5,117 nucleotides of DNA. It comes from Oscillospiraceae bacterium. Lineage in GTDB: Bacteria > Bacillota > Clostridia > Oscillospirales > Ruminococcaceae. Shown here in pieces: positions 1 to 5,117 of this stretch (the stretch's first letter is position 1; every line of letters begins with the position of its first letter). The position numbers were made by a program, and so were the translations under genes. The DNA lies in NCBI GenBank assembly GCA_017848155.1, contig JAGAKC010000188.1:1-5117 (forward strand). Direction: 5' to 3'. The notes under the pieces are model-generated. The model saw only the letters and a program-made list of their open reading frames with translations, searched no databases and had not been told where the DNA came from.

Positions 1-1
1 A

Positions 2-1039
2 GATACCGTCAGCACAGGCGGCTCGGGTGCGAGCGAGCCTGTAGCTGCTGCAACCAGTGACGCATCTGCGACCACGACCACCCCGACTACTGTAACTACT
101 ACAACTACTTCAACTACCACAAATACTACAGCTGCAACCACCACTACCACAGCGGCAACATCTTCCACTGTAACGGAGCAGAGTACATCTGACACGACTG
201 ATGTGCAGACATCGACCTCTCTGCAGCAGACCACGACACAGACTACCGTATCTTCGGATGAAAGCAGCACGCAGGAGGCAGTCATCCTTGCGGAGCTTGG
301 TGACAGGCTGACCTTCGGCAGCTACAACGGCGAAGCGATCGAATGGCGTGTTATCGCTTTATCAGATGACGGCAGGTGTGCCACTGTTATTTCCGACAGG
401 ATACTTACCATGAAGGCTTACGACGCTGCGGAGGGTGGAAAGTTCAACACATCGGACGGAGAGAGCTACTGGAATGTGCCTGATACGGAGCTTGACACAG
501 AGCTTCAGCGTACTATCCGTGGCGACAACAGGTGGGAGCTTTCAAATATCAGGACATGGCTCAACTCCGAAAAGGAGACCGTCACATACGAAAATGGCGA
601 GCCTAACGCAAAGGCTATGTCGGAGCAGAAAAACGGCTACAACACAGAGCCTGGCTTCCTGAACAGCTTTACAAGGGCGGAGCGTGCCGCAATAATTCCC
701 GTTGAGATAACGACCAACGGTGCGATCACCACCGACCGTGTTTACCTGCTGTCATTGGAGGAGCTGTCGCTTCTTGCCGATGCGGACGTAAGCCGCTTTG
801 CAAAGCCTACAGATGCGGCTGTGGCGCAGGACGGCTCACGCTGGTACGAGCTTTATTTCAACGACTACGGTACCACCGATCATTACTGGTGGCTGCGTGA
901 CGGGGCAGAGGACAGCGCCTGCGAGTGCTATGCTATAGGCAACAGCTATGTGGGCAGCGACCCGATAAGTGACCCTGCAGGACTTGAGGGCTACGGTATA
1001 CGTCCTGTTATGAACATAGACCTTACGGCGATCGATTAA
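2..1039 (+). CDS. Thr-rich linker plus DUF6273 domain protein (5' end outside window)
   Basis: The reading frame is open from the left edge, so the N-terminus is missing; 345 residues and the TAA stop are present. A GTG at 203 is in frame but lies inside the linker and has no ribosome binding site, so it is not the start. The first 23 residues are Ala/Ser/Gly-rich, followed by a Thr-dominated linker and then a globular domain from about base 280. Motifs typical of DUF6273 are visible: FGSYNG (314-331), EWRVI just after it, SNIRTWLN (542-565), FTRAERAAIIP (668-700), VYLLSLEEL, WWLRDG (887-904) and GIRPVMNIDL at the end. DUF6273 has no established biochemical role. The WWLR...GIRP pattern recalls C-type-lectin-like surface domains, which is only an inference. 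The linker suggests an extracytoplasmic location, with a signal peptide or membrane anchor in the missing part. It is followed after 11 bases by the DHH phosphoesterase gene, so the two are probably co-transcribed. Confidence 0.85.
   Translation, partial: DTVSTGGSGASEPVAAATSDASATTTTPTTVTTTTTSTTTNTTAATTTTTAATSSTVTEQSTSDTTDVQTSTSLQQTTTQTTVSSDESSTQEAVILAELGDRLTFGSYNGEAIEWRVIALSDDGRCATVISDRILTMKAYDAAEGGKFNTSDGESYWNVPDTELDTELQRTIRGDNRWELSNIRTWLNSEKETVTYENGEPNAKAMSEQKNGYNTEPGFLNSFTRAERAAIIPVEITTNGAITTDRVYLLSLEELSLLADADVSRFAKPTDAAVAQDGSRWYELYFNDYGTTDHYWWLRDGAEDSACECYAIGNSYVGSDPISDPAGLEGYGIRPVMNIDLTAID
71..160 (+). repeat. Thr-rich low-complexity linker coding tract
   Basis: Thirty consecutive codons encode 22 threonines, interrupted only by Pro, Val, Ser, Asn and Ala. 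ACT, ACC and ACA are mixed irregularly, so this is a compositional tract selected at protein level and not a pure DNA microsatellite. Such Thr/Ser linkers are common in secreted and cell-surface proteins of ruminococci, where they act as flexible, possibly glycosylated spacers. A more mixed Ser/Thr/Gln extension continues to about base 270. Confidence 0.8.
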
Positions 1040-1050
1040 GGAGAGCATAA

Positions 1051-2541
1051 ATGAGATTATCCGATCTTAGCAGATTCAGGCAGATAGCTATACAGATACA
1101 CGACAATCCCGATGCAGACGCAGTGGGTTCAGGCTATGCGCTGTACAGATACTTCAAGCGTGACGGCAGGGATGTGCGTCTTATCTACGGCGGCAGGAAT
1201 GTCATCAGCAAGAGCAACATGAAGCTGCTGCTTCAGGAGCTTGATATTCCGCTGGAATATGTTACCGAGCTTGCGCCGCCCGAGCTTCTGCTCACAGTGG
1301 ACTGTCAGCACGGACAGGGAAACGTACAGCACTTTGATGCGGAAAATATCGCAATGATAGACCATCACAGTACGGGAAAGCTGTCAGACGACATGGCGGA
1401 GATACGCAGCCACCTTGTAAGCTGCGCTTCCATCTGCTATTCCATGCTTAAGGACGCAGGCTACAACGCAAACGACGATACCGATATCGCTACCGCGCTG
1501 TACTACGGACTTTACATGGACAGTAATCAGCTGTCCGAGATAAGCCATCCCATCGACAGGGACATGATAGATTTTCTTCAGTACGACAAGCAGCTGATAT
1601 CAAGGCTGAAATATGCGAATTTCAGCATATCGGAGCTTGAAACGGCAGGTATTGCGATAACACGCAGCAACTACATCGAGAAATACCGCACCGCAATAGT
1701 TTCCTCCGAGCCGTGCGACCCCAACATTCTAGGCGTTATCGGTGATTTTGTCATTCAGGTGGACAGCATCGATGTGTGCATAATCTATAATGAGTGTCAG
1801 GGTGGTTACAAGCTGTCAGTGAGGAGCTGTGCGCTTGACGTGGCGGCGAATGAGCTTGCTGCGTTCATTACAAAGGGAGTCGGCAACGGCGGCGGTCATT
1901 TTAACAAGGCAGGCGGCTTCATAAGTGCAGCGGACCTTTCTGCCACGGGTACGGATATCGAGCAGCATCTGCATGAAAGGATGAACGAATACTGCAGCGG
2001 GTATGACGTTGTGCGCTACACTGATGAGTGCAGCGATATCGACAGCTATGTAAGATACCGCAAGCGCCCATGCGAATACGGATATGTAAAGACTACAGAC
2101 CTGTACGAGGTGGGTACGGAGCTTAAGATAAGAACTCTTGAGGGCGATGTTTTCGTTACCTGTGACGAGGACGTTTATATCATGATAGGCATGCGCGGCG
2201 AGGTCTACCCGTCCTCGGAAAAGGTGTTCAGTGAGCGCTACAACGCCACTGCAGAGCCATTCAGCAAGGAATTTGAATATGCGCCTACAGTTATCAGAAA
2301 CGCAGACGGCTATGTATGTGAGCTTATGCCGTATGCGAAGAAGTGCATATCGGGTGAGGGCGCTGTCGTGTACGCAAGACCCGTGGAAAAGTACACCAAG
2401 GTCTTTACAAAGTGGCAGTACGAAACCTATATGTCGGGCATGGCAGGGGATATGCTGTGCCGCTCTGAAGGCGATATCAAAGACGTGTATATAGTAAACA
2501 GAAGCATTTTTGACATGACATATGAAAAAGCAGATAAATAA
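1051..2541 (+). CDS. DHH/DHHA1 family phosphoesterase with extended C-terminus
   Basis: This is a 496-residue cytoplasmic protein with no signal or membrane segment. The N-terminal DHH domain shows HDNPDADAVGSG (17-28, metal ligands D21 and D23), VDCQ (D84), the signature D104-H105-H106 and GLYMDSN (D157). The DHHA1 domain shows LSVRS (255-259) and the substrate-binding GNGGGHFNKAGG (278-289). Family members such as NrnA hydrolyse short oligonucleotides, pAp or cyclic dinucleotide products using Mn2+; the exact substrate here cannot be told from sequence. NrnA-type proteins are about 310-340 residues, so roughly 160 residues are extra. That region (335-496) looks like two related small modules, described separately. 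The start is secure: AAGGAG at 1038-1043 lies 7 bases before ATG and overlaps the stop of the preceding gene. An intrinsic terminator follows directly. The family call is firm; the physiological role is open. Confidence 0.93.
   Translation: MRLSDLSRFRQIAIQIHDNPDADAVGSGYALYRYFKRDGRDVRLIYGGRNVISKSNMKLLLQELDIPLEYVTELAPPELLLTVDCQHGQGNVQHFDAENIAMIDHHSTGKLSDDMAEIRSHLVSCASICYSMLKDAGYNANDDTDIATALYYGLYMDSNQLSEISHPIDRDMIDFLQYDKQLISRLKYANFSISELETAGIAITRSNYIEKYRTAIVSSEPCDPNILGVIGDFVIQVDSIDVCIIYNECQGGYKLSVRSCALDVAANELAAFITKGVGNGGGHFNKAGGFISAADLSATGTDIEQHLHERMNEYCSGYDVVRYTDECSDIDSYVRYRKRPCEYGYVKTTDLYEVGTELKIRTLEGDVFVTCDEDVYIMIGMRGEVYPSSEKVFSERYNATAEPFSKEFEYAPTVIRNADGYVCELMPYAKKCISGEGAVVYARPVEKYTKVFTKWQYETYMSGMAGDMLCRSEGDIKDVYIVNRSIFDMTYEKADK
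2053..2244 (+). other. C-terminal module A of the DHH protein (phage PGDYG-like)
   Basis: Residues 335-398 read RYRKRP, then TLEGD (362-366), EDVYI (373-377), GEVYP (383-387) and F393...Y397. From memory this matches small phage-encoded proteins of the pattern YRKKPVxVEA...TLEGD...PGDYI..GVKGEFYPC..xIFxxTYE, whose function is unknown. Here it is fused behind a complete DHH/DHHA1 enzyme. The resemblance rests on recognised motif order, not on a search. Confidence 0.55.
2362..2526 (+). other. C-terminal module B of the DHH protein (diverged copy of module A)
   Basis: Residues 438-492 begin with YARPVEK, comparable with the YRKRP opening of module A, and end GD (466-467), DVYIVN (478-483), IF (486-487), Y491. 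Spacing agrees with module A: VY to F is 7 residues in both (Y386-F393, Y480-F487), F to Y is 4 in both, and the preceding ED/GD to VY differs by one residue. This suggests a duplication that has diverged strongly. Confidence 0.45.
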
Positions 2542-2546
2542 GCGTT

Positions 2547-2580
2547 ACGTCCGCAGGCAGCCTGTCTGCGGACGTTTTTT
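2547..2580 (+). terminator. Intrinsic terminator of the DUF6273-DHH unit
   Basis: A perfect 10-bp stem, ACGTCCGCAG (2547-2556) with CTGCGGACGT (2566-2575), has a 9-base loop that can add G-U, C-G and A-U pairs. A run of six T (2575-2580) follows. It begins 6 bases after the DHH stop codon. In the opposite direction only a weak AACGCTTATTTAT follows the hairpin, so it may also slow the convergent transcript, but less well. Confidence 0.93.
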
Positions 2581-2956
2581 ATATTATCTTCCAGAATGTC
2601 GGCACAGCTGCGCTGCGCAGAAGTTCTATCTGTGCCTGTGCACGGTCGCATGCTGCGTATATCTCCTCGTTCTCCATTTCGGCAAAGGAGCTTATCTCGG
2701 CGATGGATGAGGTTATCTCCACCGCATGTCCGAGGTCCGTGATAAGGATGCTGTAGTGCAGCATGTCCTCCCAGATATCTGAAAGCTCCTCGGCAGCTTT
2801 GTTGCAGCGCTTCATGTCGCCGCGATGAAAAGCGTCCTCGATGTTATCCACCATGTCCTCCATCCTGTCGGTCACATGGCAGGATACCGCCACAGATGCA
2901 GCGCAGCCTACGGACATCACCGCAAGTATAGAAATGCTTACTGCAAGTCGGTTCAT
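2579..2956 (-). CDS. DUF4363 family protein
   Basis: This 125-residue protein has an N-terminal hydrophobic segment (about 4-26) that would anchor it in, or export it across, the membrane. The rest is an acidic helical domain. The C-terminal part, with W62 and the stretch IWEDMLHYSILITDLGHAVE (61-80) followed by another long helix, fits the DUF4363 family, in which a conserved Trp and a charged helix pair are typical. Function is unknown; these genes very often sit directly downstream of a DUF421 gene, as here with a 6-base gap, so the two products probably act together at the membrane. The start at Met1 is preferred because starting at Met14 would destroy the hydrophobic segment. C18 follows Ser-Val-Gly, a poor lipobox, so a lipoprotein is unlikely. 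The stop codon touches the T-run of the convergent terminator. Confidence 0.75.
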   Translation of the reverse strand: MNRLAVSISILAVMSVGCAASVAVSCHVTDRMEDMVDNIEDAFHRGDMKRCNKAAEELSDIWEDMLHYSILITDLGHAVEITSSIAEISSFAEMENEEIYAACDRAQAQIELLRSAAVPTFWKII

Positions 2957-2962
2957 CCTTTT
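2957..2962 (-). promoter_or_regulatory. Abutting purine-rich Shine-Dalgarno of the DUF4363 gene
   Basis: The whole intergenic spacer between the DUF421 stop and the DUF4363 ATG is AAAAGG, read on the minus strand, lying directly against the start codon. The other genes here have 6-7 bases between SD and start. Such zero spacing is poor for independent initiation and suggests translational coupling to the upstream DUF421 gene. Confidence 0.45.
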
Positions 2963-3637
2963 TTAATTCGCTCCCTTCTTTATGAGAATGACAGCTCCGT
3001 TCTTGTCTGCTGTCATAAGGAATACCTGCTTTGCCGAAACGCTGTTTTCACGCAGCTTCTCGTTCAGCCAGCATTTTCCGAGTCCCAGAAGCTTAAGCTG
3101 TTCATCGTCCGCAACTCCGTCACGTATCACCACGGAAGGCGGATCTGATGTGCTTCCGCCACGCTCCACATCCGCACGTGTCGCAGGCTGAAAGTCCTTG
3201 CGCTGCATGAAGTTTATCTTTCCTGTTGTTTCGACTATGGCGTAGTACACCTCTCCAAGGTCGAATATCTGCTGCTCACGCATTGCTTCCACCAGGTCGT
3301 CAACGGTATAGCGAAGCCGTTTCATCTCCTTTTGCAGTATCACACCTTCGGAGATGATGACACGTGGACTGCCTATTATCAGCCTGCGGAAGCGTGGACT
3401 GCCTACCATCACCGCAGACAGTATCAAATCTATGCACACCAGCGTGAATATCGGGACTATTCCCATCAGCAGCGGCACGGACGGCTCCTCCACGGGGATA
3501 GACGCTATGTTTGAGATAAGTATCGTCACCACAAGCTCCGACGGCTGAAGCTCTCCCAGCTGCCGCTTGCCCATCAGCCGCAGCGAGAATGTGATGACCA
3601 CGTATAGAATTATCGCATGTATCAGTACAACTGCCAT
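2963..3637 (-). CDS. DUF421 (YetF-like) membrane protein
   Basis: This 224-residue protein has the DUF421 layout. Hydrophobic segments lie near 2-19, 35-48 and 56-80, with the family hallmark RLMGKRQLGELQPSELV (20-36) after the first. The cytosolic part carries SEGVI (96-100), DDLVEAMREQQIFDLGEVYYAIVE (113-136) and a C-terminal piece with IRDGV...LKLLGL..CWL..KL (171-195) and VFLMTADKNG (205-214). Bacillus subtilis YetF, YdfS and relatives belong here, and the spore membrane protein 2Duf carries the same domain; the biochemical activity of stand-alone members is not established. GAGG at 3645-3648 lies 7 bases before ATG, supporting the start. It follows the terminator of the YbaK gene, so it is probably the first gene of a two-gene unit with DUF4363. 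A GSPR tetrapeptide occurs twice, ten residues apart (79-82 and 89-92), encoded by a near-perfect direct repeat. Confidence 0.92.
   Translation of the reverse strand: MAVVLIHAIILYVVITFSLRLMGKRQLGELQPSELVVTILISNIASIPVEEPSVPLLMGIVPIFTLVCIDLILSAVMVGSPRFRRLIIGSPRVIISEGVILQKEMKRLRYTVDDLVEAMREQQIFDLGEVYYAIVETTGKINFMQRKDFQPATRADVERGGSTSDPPSVVIRDGVADDEQLKLLGLGKCWLNEKLRENSVSAKQVFLMTADKNGAVILIKKGAN
3363..3411 (+). repeat. Two 19-base direct repeats, period 30, inside the DUF421 gene
   Basis: The 19-base unit CGTGGACTGCCTAYYATCA occurs at 3363-3381 and 3393-3411 and differs only at the two Y positions (TT versus CC). The copies encode the two GSPR motifs of the DUF421 protein on the opposite strand, in frame and ten residues apart. 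Confidence 0.7.
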
Positions 3638-3697
3638 AAATATACCTCGCTTCCATCATTTCGGCAGTTAGTGTGCGCATAAAGCCGCTCATTATGC

Positions 3698-3726
3698 AAA
3701 AAAGGAGCAGCTGTTAAGCTGCTCCT
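3698..3726 (-). terminator. Intrinsic terminator after the YbaK gene
   Basis: On the minus strand AGGAGCAGCT (3726-3717) pairs perfectly with AGCTGCTCCT (3712-3703) around a four-base TAAC loop. Six T residues follow (3703-3698). It starts about 14 bases after the YbaK stop codon and separates that gene from the DUF421-DUF4363 pair. Confidence 0.93.
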
Positions 3727-3740
3727 CCTGATATATTCTT

Positions 3741-4226
3741 TCAGTCCATTATGATATCCGCAAACTCTCCCGAGCATGCCGCCGCAAGGTCATTCGGCGC
3801 AAGCTCCAGCTGTGTGCCGAGCTTTCCGCCGCTGACGATGATGCGTCCGAAGTCCTGTGCGGAGCTGTGTATCACTGTGCGATACTGCTTCTTCATTCCT
3901 ATCGGAGTGCAGCCACCACGTATGTAGCCTGTCACCGCATTGATGTCCTTAACATGCACCATCTCCAGCGATTTCTCGCCCACCGCCCGTGCAGCCTTTT
4001 TCATGTCCAGCTCCTTGTCTATCGGCAGTGCGAACACATAGTAGCTCTTGCTCTTTCCCACCAGCACCAGCGTCTTGAAGCTGCTGTCATAGCTCTGACC
4101 GAGCATATCCGCTATATGCACGCCGTCAATGAACTCGTCACATTCATAGTGGTTTACGCTGTATTCTATCTTAAGCTTGTCAAGTATACGCATCGCATTT
4201 GTCTTGACTTCCTTTTCCTTTGCCAT
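3741..4226 (-). CDS. ybaK: YbaK/EbsC-type Cys-tRNA(Pro) deacylase
   Basis: This 161-residue soluble protein is a full-length member of the YbaK/prolyl-tRNA editing family, which hydrolyses mischarged Cys-tRNA(Pro) made by prolyl-tRNA synthetase, and in some cases other misacylated tRNAs. Visible hallmarks are KTNAMRILD (8-16), SSFKTLV (48-54) with the likely catalytic K51, LDMKKAARAVGEKS (73-86), the conserved TGYIRGGCTPIGMKK (99-113) and the C-terminal IIVSGGKLGTQLELAPNDL (129-147). No key element appears missing. The start is supported by AAAGGAG, with AGGAG 7 bases before ATG. The gene lies 70 bases after the small membrane protein gene, separated by a hairpin, and ends in its own intrinsic terminator. 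Nothing in the sequence shows a functional link to TerD; it may share read-through transcription or have its own weak promoter. Confidence 0.94.
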   Translation of the reverse strand: MAKEKEVKTNAMRILDKLKIEYSVNHYECDEFIDGVHIADMLGQSYDSSFKTLVLVGKSKSYYVFALPIDKELDMKKAARAVGEKSLEMVHVKDINAVTGYIRGGCTPIGMKKQYRTVIHSSAQDFGRIIVSGGKLGTQLELAPNDLAAACSGEFADIIMD

Positions 4227-4248
4227 CGTTTTGCTCCTTTATTAAATC

Positions 4249-4276
4249 TGACCGCCCCATGAAAATGAGGCGGTCA
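4249..4276 (-). terminator. Hairpin between the small membrane protein gene and ybaK
   Basis: A perfect 8-bp GC-rich stem, TGACCGCC (4276-4269 on the minus strand) with GGCGGTCA (4256-4249), encloses a 12-base loop that can add three further pairs after one mismatch. On the minus strand it is followed by GATTTAATAAAGG, a poor U-tract, so termination is probably partial. The ybaK Shine-Dalgarno begins only about 9 bases beyond the stem. It may be a leaky terminator or an mRNA-stability or processing element. Confidence 0.6.
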
Positions 4277-4296
4277 CAGTTATCTGTTTATGTGTT

Positions 4297-4461
4297 TCAG
4301 ATCACATATGCATCATCATCGAGGTCGAAATCAAGCTCTTCGTCCTCTGCTTCAAGGCACTCTGCAATAGCCTTGTTTCTTGTGAGGAAAAAAGCCACCA
4401 GACCTGCCGCAAGAGCAGCCAGTGTAATAATGCCCGAAATGATAACAAACTTCTTAGTCAT
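4297..4461 (-). CDS. Small single-pass membrane protein with acidic tail
   Basis: This 54-residue ORF starts at the ATG at 4461-4459 and ends with TGA at 4297-4299. The evidence for translation is a perfect AGGAGG (4469-4474) 7 bases before ATG and its place 25 bases after the TerD stop. The protein has two Lys at positions 3-4, one hydrophobic helix (about 5-26, FVIISGIITLAALAAG then LVAFFL), a positive TRNK and a strongly acidic tail (34-51) with the cluster DEELDFDLDDD. By the positive-inside tendency the topology is ambiguous, as Lys/Arg flank both sides. I do not recognise a named family. The acidic tail could bind calcium or a basic partner; co-transcription with TerD suggests a shared membrane-associated role, as an inference. 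Confidence 0.8.
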   Translation of the reverse strand: MTKKFVIISGIITLAALAAGLVAFFLTRNKAIAECLEAEDEELDFDLDDDAYVI

Positions 4462-4486
4462 GATCGTACCTCCTGATATTTCTTAA

Positions 4487-5077
4487 TTACTGATATCTTG
4501 CCGCAAGCTCGCCGATGCCGTTGTCGTTTGTACCCTCGCCCACTGCGCCGAACTTCCATTCGCCGTTGTAGAGATACATCTCGCCGAAGATCATCGCTGT
4601 CCTGCCGTCATAGTTTTCAGACAGGTTGTACTTGCAAAGCTCTCTGCCTGTGTCGGCGTCAACTATTCTGATAAATGCGTTCTGTATCATGCCGAAGTGC
4701 TGCTTGCGCTGCATAGCCTGATAGATGTTTACACAGAATATGATCTTGTTGTATTCGTTTCCGAGCTTTGTAAGCTCCACGATGATCTGCTCATCGTCGC
4801 CGTCGCCTGCGCCTGTAAGGTTGTCGCCCATGTGTCGTACAGCGCCGCCACGGTGCTGCAGATTTCCGAAGTATACCACGTCCATCGCACCACTGAGCTT
4901 TCCTGTTGCGGTGCTTATGAGCAGTGCGGAAGCGTCGCAGTCGATGTCCTCACGCTTGCCGAAGAGTGAGAATCCACGGGGAGCCTCGTCCCAGCCAAGA
5001 CCAACGATAACGGTCTTAAGACCTGCGTTGCCTTTTGTAAGATCGACCTTCTGACCCTTTTGAAGATTAACAGACAT
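4487..5077 (-). CDS. TerD family calcium-binding stress protein
   Basis: This 196-residue protein is the usual length for TerD/TerE/CABP1 domains. It shows the N-terminal VNLQKGQKVDLTK (3-15), GLGWD (26-30), DIDCDASALL (44-53), VVYFGNL (67-73), the calcium-binding signature GDNLTGAGDGDDEQI (84-98), NAFIRIVD (133-140) with TGREL, and the C-terminal GEWKFGAVGEG (172-182). TerD proteins bind Ca2+ with high affinity, associate with the inner face of the membrane and take part in tellurite, phage, colicin and general stress phenotypes; tellurite itself need not be the natural signal here. GGAGG at 5084-5088 lies 6 bases before ATG. It is usually found in clusters with further TerD paralogues, TelA-like and biosynthetic genes, which would lie upstream beyond the right edge. 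Downstream the small acidic membrane protein follows in the same direction. I do not assign terD versus terE, because the paralogues are not distinguishable by eye. Confidence 0.94.
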   Translation of the reverse strand: MSVNLQKGQKVDLTKGNAGLKTVIVGLGWDEAPRGFSLFGKREDIDCDASALLISTATGKLSGAMDVVYFGNLQHRGGAVRHMGDNLTGAGDGDDEQIIVELTKLGNEYNKIIFCVNIYQAMQRKQHFGMIQNAFIRIVDADTGRELCKYNLSENYDGRTAMIFGEMYLYNGEWKFGAVGEGTNDNGIGELAARYQ

Positions 5078-5117
5078 AATGAACCTCCGATAGATTTATG
5101 TTGGGGGAATACCCTCG

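Noticed and set aside
71..160. Thr-codon tract as a CRISPR or tandem repeat array
   Set aside because: There is no regular period or spacer structure; the codons are mixed and simply encode a Thr linker.
203..1039. GTG at 203 as the start of the DUF6273 gene
   Set aside because: The frame is open to the left edge with coding-like Thr-rich sequence, and there is no ribosome binding site before this GTG.
2522..2710. Plus-strand 62-residue ORF after the DHH gene
   Set aside because: It runs through the terminator hairpin and is antisense to the DUF4363 gene, with no good start signal.
2899..2956. Lipoprotein signal in the DUF4363 protein around C18
   Set aside because: The residues before the Cys are Ser-Val-Gly; the missing Leu/Val at -3 makes a lipobox unlikely, and a simple membrane anchor explains the segment.
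3300..3692. 130-residue minus-strand ORF overlapping the start of the DUF421 gene
   Set aside because: It is a frame shadow of the strongly recognisable DUF421 protein; its composition (Ala, His and Arg rich) is not protein-like.
3691..3717. Possible promoter for the DUF421 gene on the minus strand: TTAACA (3717-3712) and CATAAT (3696-3691)
   Set aside because: Both boxes are one mismatch from consensus, but the spacer is only 15 bases and the -35 lies in the loop of the terminator hairpin. Too weak to annotate.
4220..4486. Plus-strand 88-residue ORF overlapping the small membrane protein gene
   Set aside because: It is Ser/Arg-rich without a ribosome binding site, and the opposite strand has a well-supported gene with SD, membrane helix and operon position.

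Overview
The window looks like a chromosomal segment of a Ruminococcus-like gut or rumen Firmicute (Oscillospiraceae). This is an inference from the Thr-rich linker joined to a DUF6273 domain, the DUF421/DUF4363 pair, strong AGGAGG-type ribosome binding sites and fairly balanced base composition. No rRNA, tRNA, CRISPR array, transposase or phage structural gene is visible.

Left half (+ strand, 1-2580): the 3' part of a probably surface-exposed protein (Thr-rich linker, then DUF6273). It is followed after 11 bases by a 496-residue DHH/DHHA1 phosphoesterase. A strong intrinsic terminator closes this unit. The phosphoesterase has an unusual C-terminal third that I read as two diverged copies of a small module resembling a phage 'TLEGD...GEVYP...F...Y' protein.

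Right half (- strand, 5077 down to 2579): a TerD-family calcium-binding stress protein; a 54-residue single-pass membrane protein with an acidic tail; a hairpin; a YbaK-type aminoacyl-tRNA deacylase; a clear intrinsic terminator; then a DUF421 (YetF-like) membrane protein and a DUF4363 protein in one tight pair. This pair converges on the phosphoesterase gene, and its last stop codon abuts the U-tract of the phosphoesterase terminator.

Most of the genes belong to known families. The least expected features are the architecture of the DHH protein C-terminus and the small acidic membrane protein coupled to TerD. I did not find a complete new defence or mobile system; the TerD unit may continue beyond the right edge.
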